Positions 18,386 through 25,743 of a DNA stretch of 34,266 nucleotides are shown in pieces. Origin of the DNA: Sphingomonadaceae bacterium (GTDB lineage Bacteria; Pseudomonadota; Alphaproteobacteria; Sphingomonadales; Sphingomonadaceae); assembly GCA_016000085.1 (NCBI GenBank), contig JAECRT010000020.1:1-34266 (forward strand), read 5' to 3'. Within the stretch, counting starts at the first letter, position 1. The number at the start of each line of letters is the position of its first letter. Below the pieces are notes generated by a model. It did not search any database. It had not been told where the DNA came from and saw only the letters and a program-made list of their open reading frames with translations. Position numbers and translations under genes: made by a program.

Positions 18386-19768
18386 TCAGCGCGGCGTGCC
18401 AGTCCGTTGAACCGCACCCTTGTGTGCGCCCACGGCGCCGGTGCGACGGCGGCGGAAAGGCCGCTTGGCTTCACCGCCCTCCGTCTCGCCACGATGCGCC
18501 TTGTCCGGGGCGCCACGCTGGGACTTCTGCCCGTCCTGATAACGACGCTGCCCGTCGGCGCGCTTGGCCTGCTGCTGCGGGGTCTGGCTCGGCCCCTTCT
18601 TGGGCGCGGCAGGCTTGGGCAGCTTGCGGACGGCTTCCATGAAGTTTTCCGGCAGCGGCAGCATTTCGAGCTTTACGCGCGTCGCGCGCTCGATGGCCTT
18701 GAGATAAGGACGCTCATCATCCGCAACGAAGCTGATCGCCACGCCTTCGGCACCCGCGCGCGCCGTACGCCCGATGCGATGGACATATTGTTCGGGGACA
18801 TTGGGGATTTCAAAGTTGATGACATGGCTGACGCCCGACACGTCAATGCCGCGCGCGGCAATATCAGTGGCGACGAGCAACTTCACCTTGCCCTGGCGGA
18901 ACGCCTGGAGCGCGGTCGTACGCTGGCCCTGGCTCTTGTTGCCATGGATCGCAAAAGCGTCGATGCCCGCGCCTTCCAGGAAGCGCACGACGCGATCGGC
19001 ACCATGCTTGGTGCGGGTAAAGATGAGCGCGCGGTCGATATCCTCGCTCTCCAGCACCAGATGCAGCAGCGCCTGCTTTTCCGCCTGATTGACGAAAGTC
19101 GCCTGCTGACGCACGCGTTCCGCCGTGGTCGACTGCGGCGCGACGCTGACCTTGACCGGATCGTTCAGGAACTGCGCGGCCAGCGCCTCGATTTCCTTGG
19201 GCATGGTGGCCGAGAAGAACAGGTTCTGACGCTCGCGCGGCAACAGCTTGGCAACGCGCTTCAAGGGGTGGATGAAGCCCATGTCCATCATCTGGTCGGC
19301 TTCGTCGAGGACGAAGATTTCCGTGTGGCTGATGGTGAAGGCGCGCTGATCGATCAGGTCGAGCAGGCGGCCCGGCGTGGCGACGACAATGTCGGTGCCG
19401 CCAGCAAGCGCGCGGATCTGCTTATTGACCGGCACACCGCCGAATACGGTTTCGACCGAAAGCTTCAGGAAGCGGCCATAATCGCGGAAGCTCTGTGCAA
19501 TCTGTGCAGCGAGTTCGCGGGTCGGCGCCAGCACCAGCATGCGGCAGCCCTTGATCGGCGTCACCTTGGGATTGCGAGCGAAATAATCGAGGCTGGGCAG
19601 CGCGAACGCCGCCGTCTTGCCCGTGCCGGTCTGGGCGATGCCGCACAGGTCGCGGCCTTCCAGCAGGACGGGGATCGCCTTTTGCTGAATCGGGGTCGGA
19701 TCTACGTAATTTTTGGCGGCAAGCGCCTTCATGATGGGCTCAGAGAGACCAAGTTCATTGAATTGCAT
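18386..19768 (-). CDS. rhlE: DEAD-box ATP-dependent RNA helicase (RhlE-like)
   Basis: Unwinds RNA duplexes, typically in ribosome assembly, RNA decay or cold adaptation. The 460-residue protein carries every family motif: the Q motif (FNELGLSE...PTPIQ, residues 3-28), AQTGTGKT (45-52), PTRELAAQ, TPGR, DEAD (155-158), SAT, ATDIAARGID and HRIGRTARAG. From about residue 385 the tail is Lys/Arg/Gln-rich and low-complexity (KKGPSQTPQQQAKRADGQRR), probably disordered and RNA-binding, as in RhlE proteins. It is a single-gene unit between two terminators. The symbol is given by resemblance; related paralogues are hard to separate by eye. Confidence 0.93.
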   Translation of the reverse strand: MQFNELGLSEPIMKALAAKNYVDPTPIQQKAIPVLLEGRDLCGIAQTGTGKTAAFALPSLDYFARNPKVTPIKGCRMLVLAPTRELAAQIAQSFRDYGRFLKLSVETVFGGVPVNKQIRALAGGTDIVVATPGRLLDLIDQRAFTISHTEIFVLDEADQMMDMGFIHPLKRVAKLLPRERQNLFFSATMPKEIEALAAQFLNDPVKVSVAPQSTTAERVRQQATFVNQAEKQALLHLVLESEDIDRALIFTRTKHGADRVVRFLEGAGIDAFAIHGNKSQGQRTTALQAFRQGKVKLLVATDIAARGIDVSGVSHVINFEIPNVPEQYVHRIGRTARAGAEGVAISFVADDERPYLKAIERATRVKLEMLPLPENFMEAVRKLPKPAAPKKGPSQTPQQQAKRADGQRRYQDGQKSQRGAPDKAHRGETEGGEAKRPFRRRRTGAVGAHKGAVQRTGTPR

Positions 19769-20013
19769 GAAAAACTCACAAGTCGGCCATGCGCCAACCT
19801 GTCTGCGGACGCAGCAAGGGCGCGAGGCGGGTTACGAAACGACCCGCGTGAAAAGGGAAGCCTCAAGCTTAGCGCAGACTGTCATTGGCCGGTCCGTGAT
19901 CCCTGGGCGGCTGTTTCAGCCACTTGCGGTTGCGGACGATCACGCTGCCAATCGCTAGGGGACCATGAAGATCCATCTGCTGCGCTGCAGCGGCGTATGG
20001 CGAAGTTGCAGCA
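19769..20013 (-). other. Long leader/promoter region of the rhlE gene
   Basis: About 245 bases lie between the rhlE start and the upstream terminator, with no credible gene. It contains two small hairpins: GCGGGT/ACCCGC (19827-19832 and 19842-19847), and GGCTG/CAGCC around TTT (19909-19913 and 19917-19921). I could not pick out good -35 and -10 boxes. Cold-regulated helicase genes in other bacteria often have long leaders, so a structured 5' untranslated region is possible. Confidence 0.35.
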
Positions 20014-20050
20014 AAAAAGCAAGCGGCCGTGACGTTGTCGCCCCGGCCGC
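20014..20050 (-). terminator. Intrinsic terminator of the pyridoxamine-oxidase-like gene
   Basis: GCGGCCG (20023-20029) pairs with CGGCCGC (20044-20050) around a 14-base loop. On the minus strand the stem is followed by TTGCTTTTTT. It lies 28 bases past the stop at 20078 and has the form of a classic Rho-independent terminator. Confidence 0.75.
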
Positions 20051-20077
20051 CCGACACACTCCTGCAACGGGGCGATT

Positions 20078-20548
20078 TTAAAGGGCTATTTCGGCGTGCT
20101 TGCTCTTCATCTCGTCACGCACATCACCGCCGAACATCCGCTTGAACACGCCCTTGACCGACAGGTCCGCACGCCAGATTTCCGCGTTACCCAAATCAAA
20201 CCGCAGCATCAGCAGGTTGGGATCATTCCGTCCACCGGGATACCAGGCTTCCACCTCCTTCGACCAGTAGCGATCGATGACCACCGGGTCCGTCTCTGCG
20301 GCCAGCACGCCATGGATGCAGGCGAACAGATAATGATCCTTCGACATGAATTGCGCCATGGCAGGGCCACCCGGCGCGATGCGATTGGCGCGATTGGTGT
20401 AGAACCAGAAACAGTGATTGGCGTTGGGGTCGAGTTGCGCCGTCATGGGTTCACTATGTTCATGACTGCCCTGGAGGCCCACCATGAGAAAGGGGCTGGC
20501 GCACAAATCGGCCCAAAAACGGCTGCGAATGTCGGCTGTGTCGGTCAT
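20078..20548 (-). CDS. Pyridoxamine 5'-phosphate oxidase-like stress protein
   Basis: A 156-residue single-domain flavin-binding split-barrel protein of the general-stress-protein-26-like group. The pattern is visible: PFLMVGLQG, then a conserved strand FWFYTNRANRIA, then HYLFACIHGVLAAETDP and VIDRYWSKEVEAWYPGG, which are hallmarks of this group. It may bind FMN, F420 or haem-related ligands; true PdxH activity is not implied, because the protein is short. I set the start at the ATG ending at 20548, with GGAG 7 bases upstream, rather than the longer frame from 20587. It is divergent from nfu by about 95 bases and ends in its own terminator. Confidence 0.85.
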   Translation of the reverse strand: MTDTADIRSRFWADLCASPFLMVGLQGSHEHSEPMTAQLDPNANHCFWFYTNRANRIAPGGPAMAQFMSKDHYLFACIHGVLAAETDPVVIDRYWSKEVEAWYPGGRNDPNLLMLRFDLGNAEIWRADLSVKGVFKRMFGGDVRDEMKSKHAEIAL

Positions 20549-20643
20549 GGCCTGTCTCCTGCTGCTCTTTTCGAATATATCCTTCAATCAACAGGATGAA
20601 ACGAAGTTCCGAAATGCTTGATCTCGGCCCTGCAAATCGCCAC

Positions 20644-21228
20644 ATGCGATCCATGCTGATCGAGACAGAACTTACGCCCAACCCGGCGACCATCAAATTC
20701 CTGCCCGGCTGCCAGGTCATGGGTGCGGGCACCCGCGATTTCGCGAACCCCGAAGAAGCGGAGGCATCGCCTCTGGCCGATGCGCTGTTTGGCCTGGGCG
20801 ATGTGACCGGCGTGTTCTTCGGCGGAGACTTTATTTCGGTAACCATCGCGCCCGGATCGGAATGGCGCGACGTCAAGCCGGATGTGCTGGCCACGTTGCT
20901 GGAACATTTTTCGGCCAACATGCCATTGTTCACGCCCGGATCGGCTGCGGGCATCAGCGTGCCTGTCGATGAAGACAGCTTTGGCGACGATCCGGAGGAC
21001 GCCGAAATCGTCGAGCAGATCCGCGATCTGATCGATACGCGCGTACGTCCGGCCGTCGCCAATGACGGTGGTGACATCATCTATCGCGGCTTCGACAAGG
21101 GCACAGTCTATCTCAAGATGCAGGGCGCCTGTGCGGGATGCCCATCATCCAGCGCGACGCTGAAGAACGGCATCGAACAGTTGCTGAAACATTATGTGCC
21201 CGAAGTGACCGAGGTCCGCGCGGTCTGA
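20644..21228 (+). CDS. nfu: NifU-like Fe-S scaffold/carrier protein (Nfu)
   Basis: Holds and delivers [4Fe-4S] clusters to apo-proteins in the cytoplasm. The protein has an N-terminal Nfu domain (about 5-92: TPNPATIKFLPG) and a C-terminal NifU domain (about 118-190) with the cluster-binding CxxC in GACAGCPSSS (Cys163, Cys166). Length 194 fits the alphaproteobacterial family. The start is uncertain: ATG at 20644 or 20653 matches the usual MLIETE beginning, while ATG at 20596 would add 16 residues; none has a strong ribosome site. MiaB, whose two Fe-S clusters need such carriers, is encoded 3 kb downstream on the same strand. Confidence 0.93.
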   Translation: MRSMLIETELTPNPATIKFLPGCQVMGAGTRDFANPEEAEASPLADALFGLGDVTGVFFGGDFISVTIAPGSEWRDVKPDVLATLLEHFSANMPLFTPGSAAGISVPVDEDSFGDDPEDAEIVEQIRDLIDTRVRPAVANDGGDIIYRGFDKGTVYLKMQGACAGCPSSSATLKNGIEQLLKHYVPEVTEVRAV

Positions 21229-21317
21229 ACGCCGCTTTTCCCGCATTTGCAAATGCCGTCGGATCGACTAACCGCTAGGCAGGTCCGCGCGGTGCGGAGA
21301 CTTTCGGGGAATTTCGT

Positions 21318-21944
21318 TTGCGATTGCTGGTGATCGACACGGCGACACAGGCCCTGTCCGTAGCGCTGCTGGAAGAAGGCGTGCCGATCGGCCGTTTTCA
21401 TGAAATCGTCGGGCGCGGCCATGCCGAAGCGCTGCTGCCGGCCATCGCTGCGCTGCCCGATGGTGGCCGCGCCGATGCCATCGCCGTCGATGTCGGCCCC
21501 GGCAGCTTTACGGGCGTGCGCATCGGCGTAGCCGCAGCGCGCGCGCTGGCGCTGGCCTGGAAATTGCCGCTCCATGGCTATACGGCTCCCTCGCTGATCG
21601 CGGCGATGGCTGCGCGCGATCATGGCGAAGGCCCGATCGCCGTCACGATCACCGGCGGCCATGGCGAGCTATTCTGGCAGTGCTTCGCCGCCGACGGACG
21701 CAGCGCGACCAGCGCGATCGCCTCCACGCCGATCGCGACGCTGGCAACGCAATTCGACGTCACCACCATCTATGGCACCGGCGCCGAAGCATTGGTCACG
21801 GCTCGCGGCCATGGCACAGCGATCAACCTTTATCCCGACGCCGCCGACCATGGGTTGATCGCCGGCCTGCCCTCCTTGCCGCCCACGCCGATTTATGGCC
21901 GGGGTGCGGACGCACAAACCATGGCGGAGCGCGCCGCATTATGA
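21318..21944 (+). CDS. tsaB: tRNA threonylcarbamoyladenosine biosynthesis protein TsaB
   Basis: Part of the TsaB-TsaD-TsaE complex that puts threonylcarbamoyl on A37 of ANN-decoding tRNAs; TsaB is a catalytically inactive paralogue that holds TsaD. The 208-residue protein shows the ASKHA-fold start LLVIDTATQALSVAL, then HAEALLPAI and the signature VDVGPGSFTGVRIGVAAARALA. The start is TTG at 21318, with CGGGGA 7 bases upstream; it is the only in-frame choice that keeps the first beta strand. It ends in ATGATG shared with rimI, so the two are translationally coupled, an order common in alphaproteobacteria. Confidence 0.95.
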   Translation: MRLLVIDTATQALSVALLEEGVPIGRFHEIVGRGHAEALLPAIAALPDGGRADAIAVDVGPGSFTGVRIGVAAARALALAWKLPLHGYTAPSLIAAMAARDHGEGPIAVTITGGHGELFWQCFAADGRSATSAIASTPIATLATQFDVTTIYGTGAEALVTARGHGTAINLYPDAADHGLIAGLPSLPPTPIYGRGADAQTMAERAAL

Positions 21945-22420
21945 TGCCCAACCTGCTTCTCGACACCTATGAAAATGGTGATCGCAATGCTCTGGCGGAT
22001 GCCATGACCGTCATGGTTTCCGCGTTCGACCCGTCGTTTGGCGAAGCCTGGACGCTGCCTCAACTGGCCGGCGTGATGATGATGCCCGGCACCTGGCTGA
22101 CGATCGCTCGGGTCGACGCTGCTTCGCTGGGCTTTGCGCTGGTACGCTCGGTACTGGACGAATGCGAATTGCTGCTGCTCGCGGTCGATCCAGCGTGGCG
22201 CGGGCGCGGCATCGGGGCAACGCTGTTACGCGACACGCTACGCACGGCGCGGCGCAAAGGCATCATCTCCATGAATCTGGAAGTACGCGCTAATAACAAT
22301 GCGATTAAACTTTATGAAACTATAGGCTTTGAATACGTCCATCGTCGCCCCGGTTACTATCGCGGTAATGATGGTCAACTTCATGACGCCCTGAGTTTTC
22401 GCTTGGATATGCGTCCCTGA
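21941..22420 (+). CDS. rimI: Ribosomal-protein-alanine N-acetyltransferase (RimI-like)
   Basis: A GNAT-fold enzyme that uses acetyl-CoA; RimI acetylates the N-terminus of ribosomal protein S18. The 159-residue protein shows the GNAT order: motif C/D strands (SLGFALVRSV), LLLAVDPAWRGRGIGATLL with the acetyl-CoA pyrophosphate loop RGRGIG, then the motif B LEVRANNNAIKLYETIGFEYVHRRPGYY, which is typical of RimI. The start is the ATG at 21941, overlapping the tsaB stop by 4 bases; the much longer open frame upstream is a shadow of tsaB. The tsaB-rimI pairing supports the assignment over a generic acetyltransferase. Confidence 0.9.
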   Translation: MMPNLLLDTYENGDRNALADAMTVMVSAFDPSFGEAWTLPQLAGVMMMPGTWLTIARVDAASLGFALVRSVLDECELLLLAVDPAWRGRGIGATLLRDTLRTARRKGIISMNLEVRANNNAIKLYETIGFEYVHRRPGYYRGNDGQLHDALSFRLDMRP

Positions 22421-22534
22421 GAGCATCATCCCTTGCGAAATTGGTGCCTAGCGGCTAACAAACCCGCACCGCTCCAGAAGTCAATTCCTTCGGGCGGGTC
22501 GCAAAAGAATATAGCCACCGTAGGAAATAGAAAA

Positions 22535-22960
22535 ATGGAAACCGAATCGGCCCAGAGCGAGCTGCTCATTACTTTGACGTCAGATATCGTCGCTGCGCAT
22601 GTCTCCAATAACAGCGTTTCCGTCTCCGACGTTTCGGCACTGATCCAGAATGTCCATGCTGCGCTGGCTAATCTCAGCCAGCCTGCGCCCGCACCGGAAG
22701 TAAAACCAGAACCGGCCGTGTCGGTTCGCTCTTCGATCAAACCGGATTTCATCATCTGTTTGGAAGACGGGAAGAAGTTGAAGATGCTCAAGCGGCATTT
22801 GATGACCCATTACCAGATGACGCCGGACGATTACCGCGCGAAATGGGGCCTGCCCGCCGACTATCCGATGGTCGCACCCAATTATGCCGAACAGCGCCGC
22901 ACCCTTGCCAAGAAAATTGGCCTGGGCACCAAGCGTCGCCGCACCCGCGTCGCAAAATAA
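22535..22960 (+). CDS. mucR: MucR/Ros-family zinc-finger transcriptional regulator
   Basis: A small nucleoid-like repressor of alphaproteobacteria that controls exopolysaccharide, motility and cell-cycle genes. The 141-residue protein has an N-terminal helical oligomerisation part (1-48), a Pro-rich linker (50-62), a prokaryotic zinc finger (about 72-108) and a basic tail (KRRRTRVAK). The finger reads C75-x2-D78-x9-H88-x3-H92, so Asp replaces the second Cys of Ros; such CysAspHis2 fingers are known in family members. TPDDYRAKWGLP follows, as in MucR. ATG at 22535 is preferred over the frame from 22433 because TAGGA precedes it and the known N-terminus fits. Confidence 0.94.
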   Translation: METESAQSELLITLTSDIVAAHVSNNSVSVSDVSALIQNVHAALANLSQPAPAPEVKPEPAVSVRSSIKPDFIICLEDGKKLKMLKRHLMTHYQMTPDDYRAKWGLPADYPMVAPNYAEQRRTLAKKIGLGTKRRRTRVAK

Positions 22961-22965
22961 GGCGC

Positions 22966-23018
22966 GCCCGGCTTAAACGGGCTTGTGGAAAGGGGCACAT
23001 GTCGCCATGTGCCCCTTT
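22966..23018 (+). terminator. Tandem hairpin terminator after mucR
   Basis: A short stem, GCCCG/CGGGC (22966-22970 and 22978-22982), is followed by a perfect 13-base stem: 22989-23001 pairs with 23006-23018 around TCGC. The latter arm ends CCCCTTT. It lies within 30 bases of the mucR stop and separates mucR from fur. Confidence 0.75.
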
Positions 23019-23079
23019 ACCCGACCGGAAAAGCCGCTAGGCTTTACCGCGATCCAGCCCCCAAAGCCTGCGAGCATCC

Positions 23080-23502
23080 ATGAACCGCAAAATCGACGTT
23101 GAAGCCCTGTGTCATGAAAAAGGGCTGCGCATCACCGAACAGCGCCGGGTCATTGCCCAGGTGCTGAGCGACGCCATTGACCATCCCGATGTCGAGGAAT
23201 TGCACAAGCGCGCTTCCACCATCGATCCGGGCATTTCGATCGCGACCGTCTATCGTACGGTCCGCCTGTTCGAAGAGGCCGGCATTCTGGAACGCCATGA
23301 TTTTGGCGACGGGCGCGCCCGCTATGAAGCGGCACCCGAATCCCATCACGACCATTTGATCGACGTCGAAACCGGCAATGTCATCGAATTTGTCGATCCG
23401 GAACTGGAGCAACTGCAAAAGCAGATCGCGGAAAAGCTGGGCTTCCGCCTGGTCGATCACCGCATGGAGTTGTACGGCGTCGCCCTCGACCGCAAAAACT
23501 GA
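23080..23502 (+). CDS. fur: Fur-family metalloregulator
   Basis: An iron- or manganese-responsive repressor. The 140-residue protein has the Fur winged helix (about 5-84: GLRITEQRRVIAQVLSDAIDHPDVEELH, split here across the recognition helix, then ISIATVYRTVRLFEEAGIL). A dimerisation domain follows with HHDH at 89-92. His35, Glu83, His90 and His92 fit the regulatory metal site. The CxxC pair of E. coli Fur is absent (DVET instead), as is common in alphaproteobacterial Fur/Mur. Whether it senses iron or manganese cannot be decided here. No strong ribosome site precedes the ATG. It leads the fur-plsC-miaB-phoH-ybeY-corC run. Confidence 0.93.
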   Translation: MNRKIDVEALCHEKGLRITEQRRVIAQVLSDAIDHPDVEELHKRASTIDPGISIATVYRTVRLFEEAGILERHDFGDGRARYEAAPESHHDHLIDVETGNVIEFVDPELEQLQKQIAEKLGFRLVDHRMELYGVALDRKN

Positions 23503-23527
23503 CGCGCTGACGACCCTGGGTCGCGGC

Positions 23528-24277
23528 GTGCGATATTGGGCGCGCATCGGCGCGCTCCTCACCAGCCTGTTATTGTGCCTGATCCCGCATCTTGTGTGGC
23601 GCGTGTTGCGCCGACCTTCCCCCTGGCCGCGCCATTTTCTGGCGCTGGCCGCGCGATCGGTCGGAACCCGGATCAGCGTCGTCGGCCAGCCCCATGATGG
23701 CGACATATTCATTCTGGCCAATCATGTCAGCTGGATCGACATATTGGCGCTGGGTGGCACGACCGGCGCTGCCTTCGTCGCGCATGACGGGATCGCGCGC
23801 TGGCCGCTGATCGGCTGGATGGCGGCGCAAAACCGGACGATATTTGTCGCGCGCGACCGGCGCGCCATGCTGACGGGCCAGATCGATGCGCTGCGCGGCG
23901 CGATGCTGGGCCATCAGCCCGTCGCGCTTTTCCCGGAAGGCACGACCAGCGATGGTCGGGGACTGCTGCCGTTCAAGCCTGCCCTGCTGGCCGTGCTGCT
24001 GCCGCCGCCACGCGCCGTCATGATCCAGCCCGTGCATATCGATTATGGCGCAGCGACCAGCGAAATCGCCTGGCATGGCGACGAACCCGCAGGTGGCAAT
24101 GCCAAGCGGTTGTTGCAGCGCAAGGGGCGCATCGACGTGACACTGCGCTTTCTGGAGCCGTTTGATCCGGCATCCTGCGCCGATCGCAAGGTCATCGCCG
24201 CACTGGCGCGCGAGCGGATCGCTGCGAGCATATCGCTGCACCAGCACCCTTCCGCTTCCTCTCCGCCGCCTGTATAG
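23528..24277 (+). CDS. plsC: 1-acyl-sn-glycerol-3-phosphate acyltransferase
   Basis: Adds the second acyl chain in phosphatidic acid synthesis at the inner membrane. The acyltransferase block I appears as ILANHVSWIDILAL, with the catalytic NHx4D (His66, Asp71 counted from this start), and block III as LFPEGTTSDG (about 135-142). One hydrophobic helix (ALLTSLLLCLIPHLVW) lies at the N-terminus. The start is chosen as GTG at 23528 because the frame upstream overlaps fur and has no ATG, GTG or TTG closer to the conserved sequence. This gives 249 residues, a normal size, and a gap of 25 bases after fur. It ends 9 bases before miaB. Confidence 0.9.
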   Translation: MRYWARIGALLTSLLLCLIPHLVWRVLRRPSPWPRHFLALAARSVGTRISVVGQPHDGDIFILANHVSWIDILALGGTTGAAFVAHDGIARWPLIGWMAAQNRTIFVARDRRAMLTGQIDALRGAMLGHQPVALFPEGTTSDGRGLLPFKPALLAVLLPPPRAVMIQPVHIDYGAATSEIAWHGDEPAGGNAKRLLQRKGRIDVTLRFLEPFDPASCADRKVIAALARERIAASISLHQHPSASSPPPV

Positions 24278-24286
24278 CTGAACCGC

Positions 24287-25642
24287 ATGAATCGTAACGA
24301 CGCCTCCCAAGCCCCCAAAACGCCCGCGACATTTCACGTCAAATCGTTCGGTTGTCAGATGAATGTCTATGACGGCGAGCGCATGGCCGAAATGCTGGGC
24401 GCGCGCGGCATGACCCCGGCGGAAGGGGCTGAGGCCGATCTGGTGATCCTGAACACCTGCCACATTCGCGAAAAGGCGGTGGACAGGGTCTATTCCGACA
24501 TTGGCCGCATGACACGCGACGATGGCACGCGGCCGATGATCGCCGTTGCAGGCTGTGTCGCGCAGGCCGAAGGCAGCGAAATCAGCCGCCGCGCCAAGAC
24601 CGTCGATATCGTCGTTGGCCCGCAAGCCTATCATCGCCTGCCCGACCTGATCGAAAAGGCCGGGCGCGGCGAAGAAGCCGTCGACACCGACATGCCCGCC
24701 GCGTCGAAATTCGCCGCCCTTCCCGGCCGCACGAAGCAGGCGCGGCCGACCGCCTTCCTGACGATCATGGAAGGGTGCGACAAATTCTGCACCTATTGCG
24801 TCGTACCCTATACGCGCGGTGCGGAAATCAGCCGTAGCTGGACCGCCATCCTTGATGAAGCGAAGGCGCTGGTCGATGGCGGGGTCAAGGAAATCACCCT
24901 GCTGGGCCAGAATGTGAACGCCTGGACCGGAGACGATGACCGGGGCCGCGCACAGGGAATGGACGGCCTGGTCCGGGAACTGGCGAAGATCGAAGCGCTA
25001 CACCGCATCCGCTATACCACCAGCCATCCTAACGACATGAGCGACGGCCTGATTGCCGCCCATGGCGAGATCGACAAGCTGATGCCATTTCTGCATCTGC
25101 CGGTGCAGTCGGGCAATGACCGCATCCTCAAGGCGATGAACCGCAGCCATGATGTCAGCAGCTATCTGCGCATCATCGAACGCGTGCGCGCGGCGCGGCC
25201 CGACATTGCCGTATCGGGCGACTTCATCGTCGGCTTCCCCGGCGAAACGGACGCCGAGTTCGAGGATACGCTCAAGATCGTCGAGCAAGTGCGGTACGCG
25301 CAATGCTATTCGTTCAAATATAGCCCCCGCCCCGGCACGCCCGCGGCCGACATGGACGGGCAGATTCCCGCCGAGGTGATGGATGACCGCCTCGCCCGGC
25401 TCCAAGCCGTCATCAATCGCCATCAGGTGGATTTCAACACCGCCACCGTGGGCCGCCGCGCCGACATCCTGCTCGAACGCAAAGGCCGCTATCCCGGCCA
25501 GCTGATCGGCAAGACGCCCTGGCTGCAATCCGTTCATGTCACCGCTCCCGAATTGTCCATCGGCGACATGCTCGAAGTCGATATCGTCAGTGCCGGCCCG
25601 AACAGTCTGGCCGGCGAACCCAGCAGGAGGAAAGCCGCTTGA
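24287..25642 (+). CDS. miaB: tRNA-2-methylthio-N6-dimethylallyladenosine synthase
   Basis: A radical-SAM methylthiotransferase that adds 2-methylthio to i6A37 of tRNAs reading UNN codons. Of its 451 residues, the N-terminal UPF0004 domain holds the auxiliary cluster cysteines Cys23 (FGCQMN), Cys58 (LNTCHIREKA) and Cys90 (AGCVAQAEG). The radical-SAM core has Cys164, Cys168 and Cys171 in EGCDKFCTYCVVPY, and FIVGFPGETD further on. A TRAM RNA-binding domain closes the protein (RRADILLERKGRYPGQLIGKT in part). It needs two [4Fe-4S] clusters, which links it to nfu and fur in the same region. A palindromic element follows the stop. Confidence 0.96.
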   Translation: MNRNDASQAPKTPATFHVKSFGCQMNVYDGERMAEMLGARGMTPAEGAEADLVILNTCHIREKAVDRVYSDIGRMTRDDGTRPMIAVAGCVAQAEGSEISRRAKTVDIVVGPQAYHRLPDLIEKAGRGEEAVDTDMPAASKFAALPGRTKQARPTAFLTIMEGCDKFCTYCVVPYTRGAEISRSWTAILDEAKALVDGGVKEITLLGQNVNAWTGDDDRGRAQGMDGLVRELAKIEALHRIRYTTSHPNDMSDGLIAAHGEIDKLMPFLHLPVQSGNDRILKAMNRSHDVSSYLRIIERVRAARPDIAVSGDFIVGFPGETDAEFEDTLKIVEQVRYAQCYSFKYSPRPGTPAADMDGQIPAEVMDDRLARLQAVINRHQVDFNTATVGRRADILLERKGRYPGQLIGKTPWLQSVHVTAPELSIGDMLEVDIVSAGPNSLAGEPSRRKAA

Positions 25643-25651
25643 ACCAAAGCC

Positions 25652-25726
25652 TCGTCATTCCCGTGATCATGGGAACACATCTTCCGATCCCCCGGCATCG
25701 ACCGGATGTTGCAGGATGGATGACGA
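25652..25726. repeat. Palindromic intergenic element between miaB and phoH
   Basis: TCGTCAT (25652-25658) and ATGACGA (25720-25726) are exact inverted copies that bound a 75-base unit. Inside, TTCCCGTGATCATGGGAA (25658-25675) is a near-perfect palindrome, and CATC/GATG (25696-25708) makes a second small hairpin. AAAGCCTC and GAGGCTTT (25646-25653 and 25733-25740) form a further outer inverted pair. The TCGTCATTCCCG opening resembles short intergenic repeats that I recall as common in sphingomonad and other proteobacterial genomes. The function is unknown; it could stabilise or attenuate the miaB-phoH mRNA. Confidence 0.6.
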
Positions 25727-25743
25727 GCAAGGGAGGCTTTTAA

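Noticed and set aside
18407-20032. A 541-residue open frame antisense to rhlE
   Set aside because: All DEAD-box motifs are intact on the minus strand, and the frame runs through the terminator of the upstream gene.
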